NCBI RefSeq assembly: GCF_000160775.2
Contig: NZ_CM001024.1
Coordinates: 347,016 to 411,015 of the forward strand
Length of the DNA stretch: 64,000 bases
Direction: 5' to 3'
From: Aeromicrobium marinum DSM 15272
GTDB lineage: Bacteria > Actinomycetota > Actinomycetes > Propionibacteriales > Nocardioidaceae
Below are positions 38,593 through 46,368 of the stretch, one piece after another. A model generated the notes under the pieces. It did not search any database. It saw only the letters and a list, made by a program, of their open reading frames with translations, and was not told the origin of the DNA. Every line of letters begins with the position of its first letter. The first letter of the stretch is position 1. Position numbers and translations under genes: made by a program.

Positions 38593-39140
38593 CGGACCTC
38601 GCGGTGGCCGCCGGCGGGGCGGCGTGGGAGCCGGACGTGCTCGCCGAGATCGGCCGGGCCCCCGGGCTGCGACTGGTCCGCCGCTGTGTCGACGTGGCCG
38701 AGCTGATCGCCGTCGCCCGCAGCGGCGCCGTGGGGGTGGCGCTGGTCGACGCGGCGCTGCCCGGTCTCGATGCGGACGCGGTCCATCAGCTGGAGTCGGT
38801 GGGCGTGCGGGTGGCCGCGGTGGGGGACCACGACGGGGCCGCCGCCCGGCGCGGCGTCACCGTGGTGGTCGAGCCCGGCCGGATCGACGCGGTCGACCTG
38901 CTGACGCCGCCGGCCGCCGTCCCCGCCCGGCAGCACGGGACCCTCGTGGCCGTCTGGGGCCCGGGCGGCTCGCCCGGTCGCAGCACGGTGGCCCTGTCGG
39001 TCGCGGCGGCCACGGCGGCACGCGGCCTCGGCACGGCGCTGGTCGACGCCGACACCTACGGCGGCTCGATCGGGCAGCAGTTCGCGGTGCTCGACGACGA
39101 CCGGGGGCAAAGACACCGGTCGGTTCTCGTCGAGGTCTAG
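38589..39140 (+). pseudogene. CpaE/TadZ-like septum-site ATPase, 5' part, cut by prophage
   Basis: The first about 172 residues match the start of CpaE/TadZ-like proteins: a divergent receiver-like N-terminal domain (to about residue 115) and the beginning of a MinD/ParA-type ATPase with WGPGGSPGRSTVALSVAAATAARG (deviant Walker A) and LVDADTYGGSIGQQFAVL. Family members have about 350-400 residues. Here homology stops after LDDDRG, and 11 unrelated residues lead to a TAG at 39138-39140. The missing 3' half should lie to the right of the prophage. GTG start overlaps the SAF gene stop. Confidence 0.8.
39091..39135. other. Candidate left prophage attachment site (attL)
   Basis: At the junction where the CpaE-like frame loses homology there is an imperfect inverted repeat: CTCGACGA at 39091-39098 with TCGTCGAG at 39128-39135, and ACCGG at 39101-39105 with CCGGT at 39117-39121, around GGGGCAAAGACA-like centre. 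The 45-bp span resembles a serine-integrase att site. The core cannot be fixed without the right end. Confidence 0.4.
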
Positions 39141-39248
39141 CCAGCGCTTCTCGATCGTCCTAGGCTGGCGGAACCCATCCCCCGATGGTGTAGACGCCCT
39201 GGCCGGAGCCGCAGGTTCCACAGCTGGGGCGTCGTCCAGTTCGGCTGG

Positions 39249-39566
39249 TCACGTGCCCGGTCTGTGGCTGTACCCGCCTCGGGTTGCGGCGTCTCGCGCG
39301 CGGTCGAACGCCTCGGTCATCGGTCCGGTCTCGGGGACGCCGATGGCTACGGCGAGGAGGTGCGCGGTTGCGAGGGCTTCGGCGTAGATCGGCCTCGCGA
39401 GGTATCCGCCGAGGATGGCCCCGAGCTCGGAGGCGAGCAGGTCGGTCCGGTCGCCGGCTAGCGCACGCAGCTGCGTGACGGCATCAGCCTGGGGCACTCC
39501 GGTGGTGGCGAGGCGGCGGGCGGTGCCGCCGATCTTCGCTGCGAGGATCCGGTCACGGTCGGGCAT
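39249..39566 (-). CDS. Hypothetical phage protein at the left end
   Basis: A 105-residue mostly helical protein (MPDRDRILAAKIGGTARRLA, LLASELGAILGGYL, AFDRARDAATRGG). No family recognised. It is the last gene of the leftward operon, 84 nt after the preceding gene. A GTG at 39608 would extend it by 14 residues; ATG at 39566 is taken because the extra part looks non-globular. The following 108 nt up to the CpaE remnant hold only the GCCAGC/GCTGGC hairpin at 39140-39171, a possible end-of-operon terminator. Confidence 0.5.
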   Translation of the reverse strand: MPDRDRILAAKIGGTARRLATTGVPQADAVTQLRALAGDRTDLLASELGAILGGYLARPIYAEALATAHLLAVAIGVPETGPMTEAFDRARDAATRGGYSHRPGT

Positions 39567-39650
39567 GACCGGATGGTGCCACCCGGGGACGACAAGAACG
39601 CCCCCCACCGCCGCGAGGGCGATGAGGGGCGATCGGGTGGTTCGGGTGGG

Positions 39651-39947
39651 TCAGGACCAGATGGTGATCTGAGGTGCGTCCCAGATGACGGTCTCGGGGG
39701 AGTCGATCAGGCGGACGAGCACGTCAGTGTTGTCCGTGGCGGTGAACGCCGGCTCGGCTCCGCCGTTGTCGCCGGGGCCGGGGTAGTCGGGGCCGGCGAT
39801 CAGCCAGACGGAGTAGTCGCCGTCAGCCTGCGCGTCTGCCCAGGTGGTGCCGCCGTCGATCGACAGCTCCCAGTCGGTGGGGGCGACCGGGGGTGTGGTG
39901 GTGATCTTGTAGGCGTAGAACTCGGCGCCAGCGCGGTGGAGTCTCAC
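39651..39947 (-). CDS. Small phage structural-type protein
   Basis: A 98-residue acidic protein rich in strands (AEFYAYKITTTPPVAPTDW, SIDGGTTWADA, DVLVRLIDSPETVI). The GTG start overlaps the stop of the repeat fibre gene by 4 bases. It may be a fibre-associated tip or chaperone-like protein; that is inferred from position only. Confidence 0.6.
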   Translation of the reverse strand: MRLHRAGAEFYAYKITTTPPVAPTDWELSIDGGTTWADAQADGDYSVWLIAGPDYPGPGDNGGAEPAFTATDNTDVLVRLIDSPETVIWDAPQITIWS

Positions 39948-41527
39948 TGTCGGTCTCCTTCGAAGGTGACGGTCCGCGTGCGCGGGGTCATGGTGGTCGT
40001 GCGGCGGCCGCCGGCGAAACCGACAGTCCTTTCGCGGGCCTCGGCGGAGACGACGCGGATGTTCCGCTGGTCGCGGACGATCAGGCCCACGCCGGTGAGC
40101 GTCATGGTGGCGACGGCGGTCCGACGCTCGACGACCGAAGAGGCGGCCGTGGCTGCCAGGGTGAGCGCACCCGTGGCGGTACGGATCTCGATGGCGTAGT
40201 CGGCGCTACCTGCCGCAAGGGTGACGGTGGCGGTCCCGGTGCGCGGGTGGATGCCGCCGAAGGGGTTGGCGACGGCCGAGCCGACGATCGCGCTGGCGGC
40301 AGTGCCGGTGCGGGCGAAGGTGACTGTGGCGACAGCAGTGGCCGTGAGCGTGAGCGTGGCTGTGCCGGCCCGGGAGACCTCTCCGCCAACGACCTGAGCC
40401 ATTGCGGTGCCGTCGAGGCTGAGGGTCGCGGTGCCGGCGCGTGTGACTTCCCCGCCGTCCGGTGTCGCGTCAGCTGCGCCGCTGAGCGCCAGCGTCGCGA
40501 GCCCAGTGCGGGTGACTGCGCCGCCCTCAACATCAGCCGTTGCTGCTCCGACCACGGATGCCGTCGCGGTGCCCGTGCGCTCCAGCACGCCCCCGTCGGC
40601 GATACCGGTTCCGGAGGCAACGACGACCATCGATGCGGTGCCGGTGCGGACCTCGACAGCTGTGGACGCCGCGGACGCGGCCAGTGAGAGCGTCGCGGTC
40701 GCCGCGGACTTCTCGACCTCGACGGACTGGCAGCTGGCGTTCAAACTCAGTGAGGCCGTACCAGTGGCGCGTTCGACCTCGACGGACGTCGACGTCGCGG
40801 ACAGGGTGAGCGTGGCGGAGCCGTTGCGTTCCCACACGCCGCCGAAGGCCGTACCGGTGCCAGATGCGACCAAGGCCAGCGATGCCGAGCCGGTGCGCGT
40901 AAAGGTGCCACCGGTGGCAACTCCGGTGCCGGTGGCGGCGACGCTCAGCGTGGCGGTACCACTGCGGGTCTCAATGACTAGGGCCGTGTACTCCAGGCGA
41001 ATGACACCACGAGCGCCATTGCCACCCGTCTGCCCGGCCGTGCCGCCCGATGATCCTCCGCCACCAGGGACGTTTCCGGCGGTGCCCGACGTCTCCTGTG
41101 TGCCGCCACCGGTCAGCGACCCGATCGACGCCGCTGCGCCGCCACGACCGAACGTGCCAGGTGCGCGGGTGCCGTCCGAGCCGGACACCGCGGAGTCGGC
41201 GACACAGTCCCCCGCGAGACCGCCAGCGCCGCCAGCTGCGGACTGCCCGGCCTTGCCCGCCGCGGCCACGAACAGCGACGCACCGAAGATCGTCGGGTTG
41301 CCGTCTGTCCCCTGACCGACCGCAGCGCCGACCGTGATCGTGTAGTCGACGCCCGGTGTCGTGGCGACGACCTTAGTGGCCGCTGCGCCACCACCGCCAC
41401 CGCCGCGGTTGGTGCCGAAGGTCGACGTCAGACCTCCGCCACCACCACCGATGCCCTCGACCGACACCGAGAACACTCCCGCGGGGCACGTCCATGTCGT
41501 CGAGCTGGTGAACGTCTCAACGGTCAT
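39944..41527 (-). CDS. Glycine-rich tail fibre protein with about 14 tandem repeats
   Basis: A 527-residue protein in three parts. Residues 1-180 are a Gly-rich domain (TFTSSTTWTCPAGVFSV opening, GIGGGGGG, GGGGGGAAATKV, GGNGARGVIRLEY) as found at the tips of phage tails. Residues about 188-484 are 14 tandem repeats of the type RTGTATLSLAATGTG, in two lengths: 23 residues ending in a GG turn plus four, or 19-21 without it. The last 40 residues are basic (RTTTMTPRTRTVTFEGDR). It probably forms an elongated trimeric or beta-helical fibre for receptor binding. ATG at 41527; the next gene overlaps its stop. Confidence 0.8.
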   Translation of the reverse strand: MTVETFTSSTTWTCPAGVFSVSVEGIGGGGGGLTSTFGTNRGGGGGGAAATKVVATTPGVDYTITVGAAVGQGTDGNPTIFGASLFVAAAGKAGQSAAGGAGGLAGDCVADSAVSGSDGTRAPGTFGRGGAAASIGSLTGGGTQETSGTAGNVPGGGGSSGGTAGQTGGNGARGVIRLEYTALVIETRSGTATLSVAATGTGVATGGTFTRTGSASLALVASGTGTAFGGVWERNGSATLTLSATSTSVEVERATGTASLSLNASCQSVEVEKSAATATLSLAASAASTAVEVRTGTASMVVVASGTGIADGGVLERTGTATASVVGAATADVEGGAVTRTGLATLALSGAADATPDGGEVTRAGTATLSLDGTAMAQVVGGEVSRAGTATLTLTATAVATVTFARTGTAASAIVGSAVANPFGGIHPRTGTATVTLAAGSADYAIEIRTATGALTLAATAASSVVERRTAVATMTLTGVGLIVRDQRNIRVVSAEARERTVGFAGGRRTTTMTPRTRTVTFEGDRQ

Positions 41528-41563
41528 GGGTGCCCCTCACGGGTCGTAGCGGGAGGGGACGGG

Positions 41564-41917
41564 TCAGTTGTTGACCGTCACCGTGGGGGTGACCTTCACC
41601 TGGCCCTGGGCGCCGAGGGTGGCGGGCGAGGACAGCGCCCCGCCGCCGATGAACGTGCCGGCGGTCGACGCCGACCAGATGCCGAAGTGGGAGTACGTGC
41701 CGGCCGCAGCGTCGAAGGTGACCTCGGAGCCTGCGACGGAGCCGTCCGAGGCTCCACCGGTCCAGGTGGTCGGCTGCCGGGCGTAGGCCGGGCTGCCGCC
41801 GGTGGCCTCGCTGGCGCCGGTCGTGCCGGGGTCGGCGGTGTGCAGGCTGATGTGCAGTCCGAGGCCGGTGACCTCGAGGCTGGCGGTCTCGCGGGCGGCG
41901 GGGGTGAAGGTTCCCAT
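41564..41917 (-). CDS. Small tail-fibre-associated protein
   Basis: A 117-residue protein with Thr/Ser/Gly-rich strands. LHISLHTADPGTTGASEATGG and FGIWSASTAGTFIGGG resemble a domain common in phage minor tail proteins that display on the fibre. It has AAGGAG 7-8 nt before the ATG at 41917. It sits between the hydrolase and the repeat fibre. Confidence 0.7.
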   Translation of the reverse strand: MGTFTPAARETASLEVTGLGLHISLHTADPGTTGASEATGGSPAYARQPTTWTGGASDGSVAGSEVTFDAAAGTYSHFGIWSASTAGTFIGGGALSSPATLGAQGQVKVTPTVTVNN

Positions 41918-41944
41918 GGTGGTGCTCCTTGGTGGTGTGGCGGG

Positions 41945-43516
41945 TCAGATGAGGGTGTTCAGCAGGGGGCCGTTGTCGCGGAGGATCCGCTGCAGGGCGA
42001 TGGCGAGGCGCTCGCGGATGTAGGCGTGGCCGGCGGCGGTGAGGTGCAGGGTGTCGTCGCCGACGTAGATGTTGGCGTTCTCGGCGTCGGCGTTGACCGC
42101 ACCGGTGTTGCCGGCGCCGTTGATCCACGGCGACGTCGTGGCCACGTCGACGTAGTAGACGCCGACGGCCTCGCAGGCGGCCTGCACGCCCTGACGGATG
42201 GCGACGTAGGCGGGGTTGTAGGTCGCCGCGGTGAACCCGGGAGGTGCGAACCCTTCGACGAACACGAGCTTCGCGTTCGGCTTCGCCTGCCTGGCCTCGG
42301 TGAACGTGGCGACGGCCTGGGTGATGATCTGCGCGGTGGTGAACCCGCCGAACAGGTCGTTGCCGCCGCCTCCGTGGATCACCAGGACGTCAGGGTCGTA
42401 GTCGTCCAGCAGGTCGGGCAGCCGGTCGCGGTAGTTCGCGTAGGCGGGCGAGGTGTTGGTGCGCAGGTAGCCGGTTCCGCCGCGGCCGTCGACGAGGATC
42501 TCCGGGAGGCCGAGCAGCGGGGCCAATCCCTGGTACGCGCCGAGCAGCTTGCGGGGCAGTGACCCGGTGGGCGTGTTCATCACCGACGGTTGGGCGTAGG
42601 AGTCGCCGAGGACGAGCATCTTGGTGCCGACCGGTGGTCCGGGCTTCCACAGCTTCCCGGGCTTCACGGTGTAGAGGTTGCGTAGGTAGAAGTCGCCGAC
42701 GACCTCGATCTCGCGGGGGACGGTCGCGCCGCCGGCGCCGGCCTGGATGATCTCGACGAACTGGTTGGCCGTCGACGCGAAGAGCGTCGGGGTGGCGGTC
42801 TGGGGGACGCCGTCGATGTAGACCTGCAGGGCGCTGCCGATCGCTGTGGGGACGACCTCGAGCACGAACCGGTCACGGTCGGCCATGAACCGGCGCCGGA
42901 CCAGGGTCGGTTCGATGCCGGGGCCATTGCCGACCTCGTAGTTCGTGGACGCGACGCGGACGGAGGACCAGCCGTTGTCGACCGGCCAGGTCGCGGGAGC
43001 GGTTGCGCCGGTGCCGCGGTTGTAGACCCGGTTGTAGGTGCCGCTGGGGGCGACGTCGACGTTGATGGTCGCCGGTGAGGCGGCGACGGTCAGACGCCGG
43101 CTCTCGCGGGCGTAGGCAACGGTGCGGGTGTCGCGGGTGGTCGGTTCGACAGCACCGGCCAGGACGCTGCTGGACTCGCTGCCCTGTGTGGCCAGTGCGG
43201 TGGCGACGACGGTGTCACCGAGCGGGACGGGTCCGGCGGGGATGGGGACCGTGGGCTCGAGCTCGGACAGGTTCACCGTGGCCGCGGCCGGGAGGGTGAC
43301 GTACCGGTCGTCATAGCCGGGGACCTTGATGACGTAGCCGACGCCCTGCTCGCCGTCCCACGTCGTTGCCCCGTCGCGCAGGGGGACGGGTTGGGCGATC
43401 GGGAGCACCAGGCCCTCGTCGGAGATGCCTTCGGTGAGGCGGGCGATCCGTGCGGTCCCCGTGATGGGGGTGTCTGCGCCCCAGAGCGCGTCCATCGTCA
43501 CTCGGCAGTCAGCCAC
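41945..43516 (-). CDS. Tail protein with C-terminal SGNH/GDSL hydrolase domain
   Basis: A 523-residue protein. The N-terminal about 90 residues (MDALWGADTPITG, GVGYVIKVPGYDDRYVTLP) are of a kind found in tail-tip proteins; a beta-rich middle follows; residues about 295-523 are an SGNH esterase: nucleophile Ser306 in VLGDSYAQ, oxyanion GGGGNDLFGG (Asn386), and catalytic Asp488/His491 in DDTLHLTAAGH. Such enzymes deacetylate surface glycans, and here it would act on the host wall during adsorption. GTG at 43516 has GAAGGAGA 6 nt upstream. It overlaps the small membrane protein stop by 8 nt. Confidence 0.85.
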   Translation of the reverse strand: MADCRVTMDALWGADTPITGTARIARLTEGISDEGLVLPIAQPVPLRDGATTWDGEQGVGYVIKVPGYDDRYVTLPAAATVNLSELEPTVPIPAGPVPLGDTVVATALATQGSESSSVLAGAVEPTTRDTRTVAYARESRRLTVAASPATINVDVAPSGTYNRVYNRGTGATAPATWPVDNGWSSVRVASTNYEVGNGPGIEPTLVRRRFMADRDRFVLEVVPTAIGSALQVYIDGVPQTATPTLFASTANQFVEIIQAGAGGATVPREIEVVGDFYLRNLYTVKPGKLWKPGPPVGTKMLVLGDSYAQPSVMNTPTGSLPRKLLGAYQGLAPLLGLPEILVDGRGGTGYLRTNTSPAYANYRDRLPDLLDDYDPDVLVIHGGGGNDLFGGFTTAQIITQAVATFTEARQAKPNAKLVFVEGFAPPGFTAATYNPAYVAIRQGVQAACEAVGVYYVDVATTSPWINGAGNTGAVNADAENANIYVGDDTLHLTAAGHAYIRERLAIALQRILRDNGPLLNTLI

Positions 43517-43643
43517 GGCGGGTCTCCTTCTCGCGGTCGATGAGCTCGCAGCCGGCCGCGAGCACCGCACCCGCCAGAGCGGCGCCGACGACCCCTCCGC
43601 AGAACAGCGTCAGGAGGACGAGGTTCGGGGTGGTGGTGAACAT
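43509..43643 (-). CDS. Small membrane protein of the lysis cassette
   Basis: A 44-residue protein with one long hydrophobic helix (LVLLTLFCGGVVGAALAGAVLAAGC) and a charged tail (DREKETRRG). The ATG overlaps the holin stop by one base. Size, topology and position suggest a second holin, an antiholin or a spanin-like accessory factor. Confidence 0.6.
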   Translation of the reverse strand: MFTTTPNLVLLTLFCGGVVGAALAGAVLAAGCELIDREKETRRG

Positions 43644-43870
43644 CAGGCGCTGCCGAGGCGTGCGGTGTCGTCGCCGACGCGCGTGGCCACGACCGACTTG
43701 CAGATGGACGCGAGGGCCGCGAGTCCGGCGATCGACAGGGACCCGGTCCAGTCGACGTCCAGCACGCCGGTCTGGCCGACGACCCACGAGGCGGGGAGGA
43801 CCTCGGCGAAGGTGGCGAGGGCCCGCTCGAGGGCGTCACGGGCGAAGGTCCGCGAGAAGATCGTGCTCAT
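43643..43870 (-). CDS. Phage r1t-type holin
   Basis: A 75-residue protein with the r1t holin layout: STIFSRTFARDALERALATFAEVL at the start, a short turn DVDWTGSLSIAGLAALASICKSV, and two membrane helices. Holins form the membrane lesion that lets the endolysin reach the wall. Its ATG overlaps the amidase stop (ATGA). Confidence 0.85.
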   Translation of the reverse strand: MSTIFSRTFARDALERALATFAEVLPASWVVGQTGVLDVDWTGSLSIAGLAALASICKSVVATRVGDDTARLGSA

Positions 43871-44709
43871 GCCTTCCCCCCGATCCGGTCCGACAGGAGC
43901 GCCAGGACCTTCTCCGCCAGGTCGTCGTCGAGCGACTCCACGACCTGCTGGGCGATCTCCTCGACGTCGGCGCCCTCGATACCGGTGATCTGGTCGCCCA
44001 GGTTCCCCTCGAGCTGCGCGAGACGCTCCCACAGGGTCGGGCCGAGCTTCCAGTCCGCGCCGGCGCCGAGCGGTCGGACGTCGTACCGCAGCGCCCGGGC
44101 CAGGAAGTGCCTGAAGATCTCGTACTGCTCTTCGGTGTTCTGCATGTCGTCGTCTCCTTGGGTCACTCCGGCCACGGCGGCGCGGAAGGCGTTCATGTCG
44201 ATCAGGCGGCCGTTCACGCCGGGGTCCCACTTCCCGGAGGTGCTGATCTCCCCGTGCGCGGCGACACGGGAACGGGGCCACCCGTAGTGGTCCAGCAGCG
44301 CGGCGTTCAGCGCGTGCAGCCCGTCCATGACGTCGTCCGGCCAGCCCTCGTAGCCGGAGTTGAAGACCTCGATCCCCAGCCACCACCGGTTCCCGTCGCC
44401 GCCAGGGACACCGGCGAAGGCGCGCGAGGGGCCGGCGTGGTTGCACCGCCCGGCCGCGATCACGTGGACCGTGCGGTCCCGGCTGAAGCCGAGCTGCGAC
44501 AGCGGGCCGGGCAGGTCCTTGTGGCCGTTGATGAGCAGGCTCGTGGTCGCCTGGTCGCTGGTGCCGCGACCGGTGGCGGTGTGGTGGTTCAGGACGCCCA
44601 TCGGTGTGAACTGGCCCGTGCTGGCGGGGCGGCCGCGGGTCTTCCACCCGGGGGACTCCACGACCCGGAGGCCGGACTTCCTGCAGGCGGCGGCGAGGTC
44701 AGTCAGCAT
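43867..44709 (-). CDS. Endolysin, N-acetylmuramoyl-L-alanine amidase
   Basis: A 280-residue amidase (PGRP/amidase_2 fold). Zinc ligands are in LNHHTATG (His42 or 43), AAHGEIS, and KWDPG; the catalytic Glu is in WWLGIEVFNSG. A helical C-terminal extension (about residues 195-280) with LWERLAQLEGNLGDQI could bind the wall. There is no signal peptide, so release needs the holin encoded downstream. ATG at 44709; 51 nt separate it from the preceding gene. Confidence 0.92.
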   Translation of the reverse strand: MLTDLAAACRKSGLRVVESPGWKTRGRPASTGQFTPMGVLNHHTATGRGTSDQATTSLLINGHKDLPGPLSQLGFSRDRTVHVIAAGRCNHAGPSRAFAGVPGGDGNRWWLGIEVFNSGYEGWPDDVMDGLHALNAALLDHYGWPRSRVAAHGEISTSGKWDPGVNGRLIDMNAFRAAVAGVTQGDDDMQNTEEQYEIFRHFLARALRYDVRPLGAGADWKLGPTLWERLAQLEGNLGDQITGIEGADVEEIAQQVVESLDDDLAEKVLALLSDRIGGKA

Positions 44710-44760
44710 GATGGGCTCCGATGAAGTTGGGGGCTTGATCCGGACGGAATGAAGCAGGGA

Positions 44761-45063
44761 CTACAGGGAGCCGTCGCCGTACAGGCCGGGCGGGAACGGA
44801 GGTGGCGGGGGCGGCTTCCCGTCGGCGATGTGCTGGCGGAGCGTCATGATGTAGTCGTCGCGGATCCGCTCACGCTGCGCGGCGGCGTCAGCGCGGCGCT
44901 CGAGCCGATCCAACCGCTCCCGGTCCTTCGACCGCTCCTCCTGCAACTGGTCGATGAAGTCGTTCTCCCGCTCACCCTTCGGCTTGCGGGGGCGACGCCA
45001 CGCGGCGAGTCCGGAGGCAGCGGTGATGGCGGCGACGATCAATGCGAGTCCTGTCTCAGTCAC
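44761..45063 (-). CDS. Membrane protein with coiled coil, holin- or Rz-like
   Basis: A 100-residue protein with an N-terminal helix (LALIVAAITAASGLAAW), then a highly charged coiled coil (about residues 30-75, EERSKDRERLDRLERRADAAAQRE) and a Pro-rich tail (PPPPPPFPPG). Such small membrane proteins precede endolysins in mycobacteriophages and are suspected lysis accessory factors. GTG start overlaps the upstream gene by 8 nt. Confidence 0.65.
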   Translation of the reverse strand: MTETGLALIVAAITAASGLAAWRRPRKPKGERENDFIDQLQEERSKDRERLDRLERRADAAAQRERIRDDYIMTLRQHIADGKPPPPPPFPPGLYGDGSL

Positions 45064-45421
45064 GGAGCACCCGGCCCTCGGTGATCATCCCCACCCTGTA
45101 GACCTGACCTGCGGTACCGGAGAGGAACACCAGCGCGACGATCACGCTGGTGATGTCGGCGGCCGGTTGGATCAGCGCGGACACAGCCCAGACGGCGAAC
45201 CCGGCTCCGACGAAGGAGCAGCCCCACACCTCTGGGCCGAGCCTGCTGGTCGTCACCCCGTACAGCGAAGCCGCGGCTCCGCCGCCGATCATCACGGCCC
45301 AGAACGCCGACAGCGGCCCGTGGATGCCGGCGTACTCGATCGACGCCGGTGTCTCGACGAACGCGAGGATGCCGACCGCGATCAGGCACACGTCGCGGAG
45401 GACTCGTGCTGCGCGGGTCAC
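45056..45421 (-). CDS. Phage membrane protein, four helices
   Basis: A 121-residue protein with about four hydrophobic helices (LIAVGILAFVE, AFWAVMIGGGAAASL, FVGAGFAVWAVSALI, IVALVFLSGTAG). It may be a holin-class protein or a host membrane modifier. Start GTG overlaps the stop of the S74 fibre gene by 4 bases. Confidence 0.65.
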   Translation of the reverse strand: MTRAARVLRDVCLIAVGILAFVETPASIEYAGIHGPLSAFWAVMIGGGAAASLYGVTTSRLGPEVWGCSFVGAGFAVWAVSALIQPAADITSVIVALVFLSGTAGQVYRVGMITEGRVLRD

Positions 45422-46368
45422 TGCTGCGCCTCCAGAGATGCGACTCGCGCCTTGAGCTCATCGAGCAGCTCGGCCTGCGCCTTGACCACGGCGTGGAGCC
45501 CGGCGACCATGCGGTCGTACTTCAGGGAGTCGGGGCGGCCCTCGTCGTCGAGGTTCACGAACTCCGGGGTCTCGGCGTGGATCTCCTCTGCGATGAACCC
45601 GACATGCTCGGCAGCGTCGTCACCGACCGCAGCGACGTCGTGCTTGTCGCGCCACGTCCGCGGCACCCACCGCAGGACCGCGTCAGGGTCGATCTCGGCG
45701 TCAGCGATGTCCTGCTTGTACCGCTCCGACGACGTGACCAGGGCGACGGTGAACTGCCCGCCGACCGTGCCGAGATGAAGGTTCGCGCCCGACGACGTCG
45801 TGGGCAGCGAGTAGAGGCCGAGGTGGTTCGCGTCGATGTCGACACGCGCGGCCGCCAGACTCAGCGTTCCGACCCGGGTCCCGCCGGCGTTCTGCACGCG
45901 CAGGGTGATCTGCCCGTCGGAGTACATCCACGCGTTCCCGGCCGCCGCGTCACCGGTGCCCTGCAGGGTGAGCGAGTTCTCCAGCCCGGACGCTGCCGGA
46001 TCGTGCGGGGGGAAGATCCGGACCAGGCGGGACCCGGCTCCCGGGTCGGTGTAGATCTGGCCGAACCCTTCGGGGTTGCCGGCGCGGTCGTCCCACATGA
46101 ACAGCGAGCCGCCGAAGTACATCAGCGCCGCACCGGTGTCAGGGTCGTCAGCGACGATCGACCCCTCGCGGATCTGCGTGACCGGGCGGCCCTCGGAGTC
46201 CAGCAGGACGACACCGCCGCCGTCCTTCACGGTGATGCCGCCGGCACCGATCACCGCGGACTCGAAGTCGTTGGCGCTGCGGGTGTTCGCCTGCTGCCGT
46301 TGCACCTCGACGATCGTCTCTGCGACTCCGGCCTCGCCGGTCTTCGGGACGACGAATCCGCCAGCCAT
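45418..46368 (-). CDS. Tail fibre/spike with S74 intramolecular chaperone
   Basis: A 316-residue protein. The C-terminal about 110 residues are an S74 endosialidase-type chaperone: SSERYKQDI, then WVPRTWRDK, VGFIAEEI and a coiled coil (VVKAQAELLDELKARVASLEAQQ). S74 domains help trimeric fibres fold and then cut themselves off, usually at the conserved Ser before YK. The N-terminal part is rich in short strands (GGITVKDGGGVVLLDSEG). ATG overlaps the preceding stop by one base. Confidence 0.88.
   Translation of the reverse strand: MAGGFVVPKTGEAGVAETIVEVQRQQANTRSANDFESAVIGAGGITVKDGGGVVLLDSEGRPVTQIREGSIVADDPDTGAALMYFGGSLFMWDDRAGNPEGFGQIYTDPGAGSRLVRIFPPHDPAASGLENSLTLQGTGDAAAGNAWMYSDGQITLRVQNAGGTRVGTLSLAAARVDIDANHLGLYSLPTTSSGANLHLGTVGGQFTVALVTSSERYKQDIADAEIDPDAVLRWVPRTWRDKHDVAAVGDDAAEHVGFIAEEIHAETPEFVNLDDEGRPDSLKYDRMVAGLHAVVKAQAELLDELKARVASLEAQQ

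Noticed and set aside
39060..39250. tRNA gene as integration site
   Set aside because: No cloverleaf or 3' tRNA end is seen on either strand; the host sequence is protein coding.
40000..41000. CRISPR array or direct DNA repeats
   Set aside because: The repeats are in protein sequence, of unequal length, continuous with a reading frame, with no constant DNA repeat/spacer pattern and no cas genes.
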